NCBI GenBank assembly: GCA_038501785.1 | Contig: JBAMJR010000189.1 | Location: forward strand, 4,239,501 to 4,303,500 | Length of the DNA stretch: 64,000 bases | Direction: 5' to 3' | DNA from: Myoxocephalus aenaeus | Taxonomy: Eukaryota; Chordata; Actinopteri; Perciformes; Cottidae | In this document: positions 50,801 through 62,800 of the stretch, in pieces | Numbering within the stretch: position 1 is the first letter of the stretch | Layout: every line of letters starts with the position of its first letter | Notes under the pieces: model-generated | Told to the model about the DNA's origin: nothing | What the model saw: only the letters and a program-made list of their open reading frames with translations | The model's database searches: none | Program-made: the position numbers and the translations under genes

Positions 50801-53800
50801 CTAATTCTACAGCTGTATAATGAAGAATAATCATTTGTACAGTAAAGATGTAATTGCTATTAATCTTCTCATTTTACAAGGGTAAATTACATTTCCCAAA
50901 ATGTCAAACTGTTCCGTAAAATATTTTGTTACCGCACCATGAAGAGGTTTATAGCCTAAAGAACCACATTCTGATGATGTGTACAGAACTACTTTATGTA
51001 GAAAACCTCCTTTTAAGCTCCAAGCCCGTTTTGCCCTTTTTTCTGAAAACTAAAACTGGGTTATCTCTCCTCAACCACAAAGGTGATTTAAATCATTTAA
51101 ATTGATATAATACAGTAACCCTTGTGAGAGTATGTGTATATGTGTAAAAAAAATCATTATATGAAATATGAAAAAAAATTCATATTTCCTTATGGATCAT
51201 AACTTGCCCTCTGGATTATAACGTTTCACCAAATGATAAATACCCCTTACAAAGTCGGATTTCAGTCTAAAACACATCCTTGTAACTGTATGAGCCTGTG
51301 GGAGACGTTTAAAGCCATACAAATGACTAGTGAAGCCCATTTAGTCGTTCAAAGTTGAGAAAAGTGACCAGAGTCAGAGTTTGAGGGGTTTTTTCTCACG
51401 TGACCTGCGCCTACTTTTTGCCTGGACCTTGAATGCATCTAAAGCTGGCGAGAGCGGAAGCAGACGCACAGTTTGGTATGAAGCAAGGTACATGCTACAT
51501 CGTCTCAGCATAAAGTAGGTAATAATTCAATTTTTGGCCCGAAAAAAACTGATTTTGGTCGGCAATGTGTTCCGTAACATGTGAATGCTTTGCCGGATTG
51601 TGCTTTTTATGGTCTTATTCGATTCAGTAGATCAATACGAGTCCGGGAAGGTGTGCTGGGGCCCATAAAAAGGTTCTAAGAAACGTAACTTTGAGGAAGC
51701 TGATGGCTCACTACTCACTACTTTTATTCTGTTAACCAACAAATACGATACTGTTAATGTAAGTAAAAACATGCTTCTGTCCCTTTAAGTGTATAAAAGG
51801 TGCATGCACAGGTGACACACCTTGGTCCTGGCCAGCAAGGGTGCCCCTCTCTCCAGCAGCAGCTCCACAGCTGGATCATGTCCACTCCGGGCCGCACAGT
51901 GGAGGGGAGTCAATCCATCCTACAGAGCACACAGACGTAGCAATAGTAATCCAATACATACTGACATTGACTTGGCTAGAGGCTGAACAACAACAAATGT
52001 CATTTTTCCTTTTTTTAACCAAGTTGGTCTTGACTGTTGAGGTCAATGGCTTACCTTGTGCTAACCCTTCATAACTAGGATTACATTAGCATAGTCCGGC
52101 TTCTCACAATACTCACCCGTGTTTTAGCATCAATCTGAGAGCCACGGTCCAGTAACAGGCCCACCATGTTGGTGTTGCCACGCTTGGACGCCACGTGGAG
52201 AGGAGTAATCCCATTCTACAGAGAGAAAAAGGACCTTTAGTTACAAGCATTTTGTTTTAGTAAGACATATTAGACCTATTTGTGAAAAGGTTACTAATTG
52301 AAATGTATTCCACACTCATGTAGTTGTATATGAGGGGTGATTGTTAGTGTTGTCAGATCTCAGAATTCAATAAAATCAACTTTAAAATCAAATAACATAT
52401 GTGCAAAAGTAATTTAACCATTGGTGAAACTGAATTTATAATTTAGCATCTATTTTAAAGGTAAAGTGAGTATTCATTCTTAAAACAATTAACTGACTAA
52501 TCAACTGAGTGTCTTAAATATATATTTCAAAATATATATGCATTCAAATGCTATCTTGTGCTTTTAAATGTTAAGTTGCTATTCACTGTTTGCTTGTTTC
52601 CTTGAAATGCTGTCCAATCTGAAAGGGTCTCATAGAGGCATTCTCTCAAACCTTTTCACCACATACGATTTAAAATCTCTGCAGCCTCCATGTTAGCCAT
52701 ACAAGCAATCCCATGAGGCTTAGTAGAGTGCAAGGTGAGAAAAAAATAAGCTATGTTTAGCTACACTGCTCGCATTGGCTTAGAATTGCACATCTGAATT
52801 TGCTTTCTGGATGATATAAAAAACTGAAAGGCCAGAAATTAAAGTTAAGAGAGGAGCCCGCAAACTACAAAAAGGCAAATGCTAAAGTTTTCCAAAATCA
52901 CTAACTTGCTACAAATTAAACCAAATGTAATTTGTGTTCCAATGGAATGATACTGTATTTCCATCAGACCCAAAAAACAGGGCTTATTCGCGAGTCCTCC
53001 TACCCTCGCCGTGAAGTCTACTGCTGCCCCTCGGTTCAGCAGGAGTGTGGCCACATTGACGTTGCCATAGTGGGCAGCGATATGAAGGGGGGTGAATCCA
53101 CTCTGGAAGACAGACAGGAAAGAGACAGACACACAGAGGTCAGACATTGACCTTTACTCTTGATCTTTAGTCTTCCCAGCATGCAGCAGTCGCATCAAGC
53201 ATCACAGGTGAACAAAAAATAAACTTAAAAATAAAATAAATCAATTATTTAAAAAAATGTAGCACCCATACACACAACCCCAAAACACACTCAGAAATGT
53301 CACTTCCATGCATGTTATCAAACACAGGAAGAACAGTCAAAGAAGGCCTTTTCTTGGCTTCAAAACACAATTTGAAATAAAAATAACAAAAACTGAAGCA
53401 AAACAAATAGATGAACAGTATACAGATAGTCATCAAGATTGACGTGAAGATGTACAAACAATATTAGCTCCCCAAACAACACCAAATTATAGTAAAGTCA
53501 TACAGAGGGAACATTTATGATCAACACCAAAGTGCACTATGCCAACTGTACATCATAGAAGAAATAGAGTTAGCAATGAGAAATATATGAGAAAAGTTAT
53601 AGATTGCAGAGCAGGTTGGAGTAGTTGTGAGATTCTTGCCTTACCTTGCCATTCTGTGAGTGTGGTCCGATTTAATGTGAAAAAGTTGTTTACAAAAGTG
53701 TGAAGAATACAGTGACTAACGTGATGGTTTAAAAACTTTACACAGTCAAAAGCTTAGAATGGTGCAAATGAAGGTAGCGTTGATGCAACATGCGGTTCAA

Positions 53801-56800
53801 TGCCAAGTCGGTGGCCAAGCAGAGCTTTACACGCTGCCCATGTCATTATTCAGGAGTATTGTTGGAGCAGTAGAAGAGAAAACGTCAAATGGCAGTCATT
53901 TGAAGACCTACATAAAAGCATGCATTTAAAATACTCGATCAAGTTTCATGTTTAGAGGACCAGGATTGCCAATTTTAAAATCAATTAAAAAAAATCCATT
54001 TGTGTGCATGAAGGATATCAGAAAAAAAAACAATTGCATATTAATTAACATGTTTGAAAATGCAAAATGGATATTAGAAGGAAATTGTATTTACAGGTCA
54101 AGCCAAAGAATGCCATATTGACTTTGCGTGAATTGCATCAATTACATTTCTCAAAATGACAGACACTATGCTAATATTGTTATTATGGAAAGATCTTCTC
54201 TGGCATCCTTTATAATATTTGTCAAAGTGAGGAAATGGACATTTTAATTATAGATTTAACAAAATGTTTGCATTTTCAGTATTTACATAGACTGCATATT
54301 TAAAATGAAAACAGAGATCAAATACTTTACTTTTAATTGTAATAATATCTTGGCAATGTTGTGCTTTATAGTACACTATAAACCATTGCTCAATGACTTT
54401 TTTTGCTTTGACAGTGGCCGATTTCATGCATTTTGAACATGAAAATACAAATCATATTTGTTTAGCATTTTTAAGGGCACACAAATGGAAATTAAATTTA
54501 TATTTGATTAAATTATTGAATTTTTATGTAGCACTTCAGCACTTCATTTTCAGCACTGGACTTCCATACTTTAGGTAGTATATTGTATGCTAGAATGTAA
54601 CCAATACTTTTTTTAAACTAAGCTGTTCATAGTGCATCCCTAAAAATCATGCAGCACAACATAAACAGACACAATTAAGAGACAGACTTGTGCACAATAT
54701 ACATTCATAGCTGTTCACAAAGATGCATCAGCACAGTATTTATCAAAACCTTGCAGGAGAGAAATCATTCAAAATAAATCAATAAACCTTACATCTCAAT
54801 AATGATGTTGTTTAAAGGTATTTGTGTATTAAGGTATTAAGGGTCAGATATGACAGAAACAAAAGGGTCGTCCTGAGATGGTGACAACTTTTGAATAGAC
54901 TGTGGATAAAACAATGAAAATAGACAGAATGAAATAAGCTGAAAATTAAAGATTTGCCGACAGTGTGCAGTGCCTGAGATTAGGACACACGCCGATAGCT
55001 TGGCCATTCGTGTCAGCCGTGCATGTTGACCTCTTATTAAACCAAACCAACAGAAACTGTAAAATGAACCAAATTATCTTTATTTACCCCATGCAGTGCT
55101 CTGGAAGTGAAATATATAAATGTTGATGGAAAAGAAAAGTGAAATAAGAAAAAGGGATGGTAGTGAATGTGTGGCGCATCAAAGGAGCGTGTGTATACCT
55201 CAGTAGTCCTATTGACCATCATCTGAAGCAGCAAGAATGAGGGAGGGAAAGATCAGTTCAGTTAGGATGTGGAACACATTACTGCACTGCAGTCAGATGC
55301 ACAGCAGACAGCTATGCTGAGACTCAACTGGCTGGTGACGTGGCTGGTGTGGCTCGCTTCCCTTTGTGGGCTCTTACATGTGTAGTTGACACAGAGGTGA
55401 TATGTCAAAGCTTAAGGTCCTGTGGAGGTGACTGTTTTCATTATCAATGATTTGGTCGTTTGCTTATGTGATTAATTGTTGGGTCCAACATTTTTTAAGA
55501 ATAGTGAGAAATGCTGATTGCAACCTCCCAGTGTCCAAAGTGACATCCTCAAACAACCTTTGTTTCCCAAAAGCAACAATCTAAACACCACAGATTTTAA
55601 AGTTGTAAAGTTATAATGTAGTAAATCATCACACCTAAGAAGCAAGAACCAGCAAAATGTCACATTTTATGTAGATCAACCAATTTGAGCTTGGGTCTTA
55701 TTTTTTGTAGCTTTGGCTTATGATAACATTTCATTCCAATAAAATGTCCCAATCCCAGAACGGGATAGTTTAGTTGGACCAAGAAACACAAACAGTCAGA
55801 CGATCAAACAAGTTGTAAACAAGCAAACAGTTTGGCTAGCTTATCCGAATCAGGAACACAGTGTATGCTCTAGACTACAACATCTATGTCAAAGGTGAAA
55901 GGTAATCATTTACTCTTTTCTCTTGTTTTCATTTTCAATAATGTTTAGCTAACCTGGGCTGAACATGTCTCTTATCATGTATCTTTAACAGTGTAAATAC
56001 AATGTTATTATTACCGATGGAATATCCCTTTTTTGTTTGGGAAGTTGTGAATGCAGTGATCGTACTCTGGTATGGGCCGAAACAACCACCTCCCCCAAGC
56101 TGCCTTTACCGTTTCAAAGCAAACCCGAGTGTGGCTCAATTGCAGTGGGAACTTACACTGATCCAATAGCAGGAAGTGAACAAAAAAACAAAATCCACAC
56201 TAGCCAAATGGACTATGGCTTGTGAAATGCTCTAATTGATTATAACAGAATGAATTGACTGGACAGCTGCCTTTTTCAATACGATTCTTGGTTGTATGCA
56301 AACCAATTCATATAGTGGTCACTGGTCACAGGTATTTGAGTAGAACTGCCATGTGTGACAGACATATCTCTTCCATGTGTCCATCTGTGTTTGAGTGTGA
56401 CTGTTCTGCTGCTGTTTATAGCCGTTCTCCTCTGGGCTTTTCCTAATGAGTCATATTGAGCAGGGCGGCATCACAACAGCTGAACCACATATGGCATGAT
56501 ACAAAACGCATGCATGTTCCCTGAGTTGCCTCCACCATGTTTTACATAACAACATAATTGGTGCCTTGTTGAAATATATGGTCGTGACTGTAGAAGCAAT
56601 ATTTAACATTCAGGTAGAAGCATAAACGACTGCGTTGTGCAGTAAATCATCTCCACTCAAGCCACGTCACTTAAAGCCACTGTCAGAGGAACAGTTAGTT
56701 CCCACATCAACATGTAACCAATAACAGATTGCCCCCCACCACCAATTGATTGCATGCAGCCTTGACCAACACCACTATACAACCTGCAGACAGTGGCACA

Positions 56801-59800
56801 CTCCATGCAGTGGACAGTGCTACACTTAGACACCGGTGCGGCGAGGTAGGAGGGGTGATGGGGAAGTGTGTGAGAGGTGGCATTTAGAGAGAGAAAGGAA
56901 AAAGAGGGAGAGACCCAGTTAGTGGCAAACCCAGGAGGGGCGTGGCAGGCACAAAGACACTGAACGAGAGAAATAGAGAGATGCACAGACAGACAGATGG
57001 AAACACAAACACTATACACAGGAATATAGCTTTTGGACAAAAATCACAACAAGTTAGTGGTCTGCTATCATACACTAAATCATAATCATAAAATTGGAGG
57101 ACCCTATTTACACCTGCAGTGATTGTTATCTGGATATTTCATCTTGATAAGAGAAATGAACTAACACCCTAACCGTTTCATACTATGACACTCAATCTGC
57201 CAGACCACCTGGTAATGATCAGGGTCACGGTTAAAAGAAACAAAAATGACAAATGTAAAGGTTTATTTTGCTGTTTAAAATGGTTTTGTTGAGTTTGATT
57301 TTAAGATTCAAAGTTATTGACTTTGTTGTTTTTTTCATAATTTATGATTACCCTTCATATTACTCTTTTATTTTACATTAATGCTGGGATGTTTGGCACT
57401 GCTTCACACTTTCTACAGCTTAGTAGTAAGAAGAGTGGTTACCATACCGATACCAGCCTAGAATGCTGGAACGGGTAACGGTGAGTACACAAATCTATGC
57501 ACCGGTCCGACATTTTGTTACCATCAGCCCTGGAATGTGAGATCCCGGGACAAAGGATGTTGTATATGTACAGATTGTTAAGCCCTCTGAGCCAAATTTG
57601 TAATTTGTGATTTTGGGCAATACAAAATAAATTGAATTGGAAAGAATTATCGCGGGTAAAATACTTTTCTATGCTTCCTAGCTCAGCAGCCACCTATTTC
57701 CAACACGGATATCATATGATGACTGTTCCTGAATCTGTCATGCTGTCAATAAGCATTTACCCAGAAAGTATGATATCACACCTGAGCTGACAAAAGTAGT
57801 TCTGGTCCCCACTAAATGGAGCTGCACTGCTAAAGGCTACTGATTCGGTCAGCAGCATGATTCCGTTTAGTCAGATCGGCTGGAAGTTTCTTTGTTAAAG
57901 ACGTGTTTGTACATGTACTGAACACCTCTTGTTAGTTAACAGTTATAGTTAAGTCTCACGCCTTTGTAGACCTCCACCTCAGACTCCTCCCTAGGAGGTT
58001 TTATGACACCACAACAACATCAAGTTACATCTTCCATTGCTCTTTATGGTCATTATCAATTACAAGAGGTCACACCCTCTGCTCTATTGTATCCTCTCTC
58101 ATGGCTCCTCAGAGATCCTTCCTTTCTCCTCAGATCAGAAATAAGAGTTTTGAGATGGCGGACAAGGATCAAAGATATATAAATAGAAGACTTGGGAGGT
58201 ACCTAATGTTGAGTAATGCTGTATTGATCTAGCTCTAACTTGTCAAGAATGACATGGAAAATGATACCGGGACGGTGTCCTATCAAGATGACAGGGGTGC
58301 ATTCCTGAGCCTTGGTTTTCCTCTTAACTCTCATTCCTGATGACACATTGGGACCCGTAGGATTCCCATTTAAATGTCTAGCACCGACTGGGTAAAACAG
58401 GGCAAATGCACTGTGAGTAGTATTATAGTCATCTATGGAGAATATCATAACATGAGTGGAAATCTTAACATTTCCAATATAAATCTTTGTCATGGGCTTA
58501 AGTGAACACAATCATCCTCCCTGTGGGCCAGAACAGATTTGCCTGACATAGCAACATCCTCCCTGTATTTCATTATATCATAAGCATAGGTAGAAATACA
58601 CATCACATATTTGTATTGAAATGCCAAGAACCCAGGTAGGTAGGAATGCCATCGCTATGGGCTAAAAGATCATCTCTGTGGGTAGAAACTGTTACGCCCA
58701 GACCTCCTGGGTAGTTCTGTGTTCTGTCTGTTTCTGTTGTGTGTCTGTCAGTCTCCTTGTCTCTCATTCCAGACTCCTCCCTCCTCGTGTGCCGCCCTCC
58801 TGTGTGATTGCAAGCCCCGCCTCATTGTTTCCACCTGTGTCTCGTTCCCCTGTGTATTTAGTCTGTGTCAACTCCCTGTCCTGTGCCGGTTTGTCTCTTG
58901 ATGTTTGTGACTGTTTGCCATAGTAAAACCGTGTTTTCTGAAACCAACTTCCTTGCCTTGTTGTCTGCTTGTGGGGCCTGCTCACCGTGGTTCTGTTCCT
59001 AATAGAAACCTCATCATTGAGGCTTCTAATGTCATCATCAGCAGTAATAGCATTACTACAACTACAGCTCAGCCTACACATGAGACGTCCACACTACTGG
59101 ACGTCTCTTGTGTTACTGGTGGTAATCACCTTTCATGTAATTGCATGTTGTCCACCTACTCATCTACTTTGCACAATTAGCATGAACAATTAGACCCTGT
59201 GCATTTGAAGATCAGATCAGAAGAACGCCGTGATCCGATTGTTGATTATCGGGATAACTTAGCCAGATACAACTTACAATTTAATAGCAGATGTAAACAA
59301 GGTCTTTCCATCCAAAGTCTCTAATAGGACCATGAACCCTGAGTGTTGGTGTGCTAGAAACATTGACATTTAAAAGAGAGCTGACTGGTGGTCAATGCTT
59401 TACCTTCTACATTCTCTACTGTATATCATATTTAGCCAAACCTACTACAGCCTTATATTTCATATATTTCATAAAAAGCTTCTTGATTATGGACACATGG
59501 GCGCAAAAAAATAGAACCGCATTAGCTTGACTTCCACACATGCCAACCTCTGCAACTCACATGGCCCTTTGGGCTTACCTTCGACTGGACATCAGCATTG
59601 TGGTCGTTCTGGAGGAGCAGGGCGGCTGACTTGGTGTCGTCCTTGCGTGCAGCAATGTGCAAGGCAGGCAGGCGGACCTTGCCTTTCGTATCATTCTCCA
59701 GTAGGACAGAAACCACCTGGTTGTGGCCCTGCTGGAGGGCAATGGCCAGAGGGGTGAAGCCATCCTGGATAAAAGAAGACAAGTTTTTAGCTACATCTCG

Positions 59801-62800
59801 GATTAGCTACATCTCGTTTTCTAGAATCCATAATTTGATAATGTTAAGTAAGGACTCTAAACTATGATCTCCAAAATTCAAACCTATTTGGATGAAAGAC
59901 ATTCAATGAGTGCTGAAGCAATACATTCTCAATGAAAATGTGTTTTTCAAATAATTACCACATCTCAAATAAAAGCAAGAACAGAAAAAAGCACTCATCA
60001 AAAACAATAACAAGGTTGTAATACAACAGTTGACAAGTTTAATTCAGAATAATGTCTATTTCCCCAGCATTGAGTCCATCAATCCATCACAGCCATGTCA
60101 TATTCACCATTCTGCGCGGTTCTCACTTAATCTTTTTAACAGAAAATGTTGTTTTTATTTACTAATTAATACCATTTGCTTTTACTTTAGAGCTTTTCCT
60201 ATCGCTGCTAAGCTTCTACCAATAAAACTCAACACGCCCTACATATGCTTCAAACTGGAAGCCTACCAGGACAGGGAGGGACTTTATTGGTTCAGCCATG
60301 GTTAGTTCTTAATATGAAACCTCTGTGCAGGGGGATTCACTCACTGTAGTAAACAGTGATCACCCAGCAGCGGAGCTCAAGGAATGTCAATGTTTGGCAG
60401 TCAGCGAGTCAAGCACTTTGGTCAAGACTTAAATGTCTTGACGAATACTAAACGGATTGCCATGCCATTTTGTATGAACTTTATAGTCCCCAGAGGATGA
60501 ATCCTAATGACTTTGGTTATGTCCTGATGGTGGTGTTGATTCGATCGATCACTATGTGGTCATGTGTCATGACATTTCGACATTTGTCATCATGATTCCC
60601 ACAGGATGTTTCCTAATGACTTGGTGGTTCCATTACCTTTCCACTAGCGCTGACATTTTTAAAAGTGTAATGTCTCAACATCTCCAGGATGGATGCCATG
60701 AAATGTAATACTTAAATTTTTCAACCAAATATCTGCGAAATAATGGCATTTGCATCATCCTTGTATGTGCTTTGTGTTCATTCCAAATGCATTAATTGTT
60801 TGCCAGTGTTGCAGTGTACTGAATTTGTGAAGCCATAGTCTGATGTAGTCGCACTAACTACACAAACTCCTCTCACCTCAGTCGCAGTGCTCTGGTTGCC
60901 TCCATTCTCAAGCAGGTATCGCACCACATCCATGTGATTCTCCTGGGCAGCCATGTACAGAGGAGTGAATCCATTCTACAGCACACAAGCAAACAAGAGA
61001 GGTTACCAATGAAGTCTAGGTCATGAACATGCACTTTACTTAATCAACCAGACGCAGACAAAAATGAAATAAATTCTCTCTAGCATGATATTAGTGATGA
61101 GAGATACAGGAGATAGATGATATTGCCATTGCCTCTCAAGAGGATAGTAGCATTAAACAACTTAAGCAGCAGAGTACAGAGGCTCACCTGAGACTGTGAA
61201 TTGATGTCAGCTCCTCGTTTGACCAGGAGCGTTACTACTTCAGCCTGACCAGCTAGGGAGGATATGTGAAGTGCTGTGTTTCCTTTCTGGATTAATAGAA
61301 AATATAAAAGGACAATGAGAAGAAGCATTTCCTTGCACTCAGTAGTGTGCAGATCTCCACCAGGTGTGTCTCCCTTTCCCTTTCCGAAAAGGTGGATTTC
61401 AAGTGTCGCTCCCCCACATTGATTTTTTTCATCTCATATTGTGCCTAACTTTAGTGGAGTTTAACATATTGGGTATGGGATTAAGCTGCAGATGCTCAGG
61501 TTCAAAATGAGACTAAACTTTTCTATGGATGTCATTTTTTAGGCAAAATGTGGCCTAGCTGCCTTTTGCTACTGAAGCAGTTGCAGGTCACTTGCAGCCC
61601 CCACGGGTTGGTTAAGAGAACGAGTCTGCAGCCAATGATGGTATAAAACAGTGAATACAATTGTTTTGCAAAAATCACGAGGTCCTTGAGCATACACTCA
61701 ATGAGCACAAAACATATCAAGCTGATAGGTCCAGTAGTATAAGAGATTAGTCTTGGACAGACTATCCACAGGCTTACGATTGCAGAGAAAATAAACTAGT
61801 CTGATGTATAATAAACTTAAACAATTAAATATTTGGTCATATTAAGCACTAAATAATTAAATACATGACTGCATGACAGCTGAACACCATGAATGAAAAG
61901 ATAGGTGACAAAGTAGGAATATAAAAACAACAGTAGCATCTTAGTGAGGTGTTGTTTGTCACTTCCGCTTTCAGTCCAGGGGGCAGGCACGGTCACCCCA
62001 TTTAAGAGTAGACTTAAGACTTTCCTCTTTGATAGCTTATAGTCGAAGTGTCCCTGAGCAAGACACCCAACCCTAAATTGCTCCCCGGGCGCAGTTCAAG
62101 GCAGCCCACTGCTCCTTAATACTAAGGATGGGTCAAATGCAGAGAATACATTTCATGTATGTATGTAAAAAGTATGTACTATGACAATAATTGAATCTTA
62201 ATTCTTAATTAATTCTTAGTTAGGGCTGGCTCAGGTCTGCCCTGTTCCAGCCCCTAGATATGCTGCTATAGGCCTAGACTGCTGGGGGACATCTTAGTAT
62301 ACACTGAGCTCCTCTCTCCTCTTCTCTTCTTCTTTCTCTCCTCTTCTTTCTCCTCTTCTGGATAAATTATTGTCTCTTCAATGCACATTACTAACTCTAC
62401 TTCATTCCGGGAGCCTCTGCTTCCTCGCGTCAAGTTTCCATGGATCGTGGCTGTCTGGAGCCGGTCCTGCCTCCTGCCATGGCGGCCCTGCTGATGCCCT
62501 TCCTCTCTCCCTCCTTCTGTTTACATGGATCTTGGTTATCTGGATCATGGTCCATGCCTACTACTCATTATATGAATAATTTCTGTCATATTCATTGAAT
62601 GTGCTGTAACTCTGTTACGTTATTCATTCTGGTCACATGACATCTATTGCTTCTGTCCATCTGGGGAGAGGGATCCTCCTCTGTTGCTCTCCTGAAGGTT
62701 TCTTCCCTTTTTTCTCTGTGAAATGGTTTTTACTATCTTTATTTGGGGGAGTTTTTCCTGATCCGATGTGAGGTCCCGGGACAGGGATGTTATGTGTACA

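Larger units (their letters stand above)
55223..59578. other. largest ank2 intron in the window
   Basis: Carries a repeat 3' end at 57533-57640 and an LTR-like block at 58690-58990. Sequence near 56030-56190 resembles a degraded DNA element. No exon between repeat 6 and the MMVNRTTE microexon was found or expected. Confidence 0.5.

Noticed and set aside
58678..59193. Plus-strand ORFs over the LTR-like block.
   Set aside because: Low-complexity Ser/Cys/Val sequences in overlapping frames with no recognisable protein.
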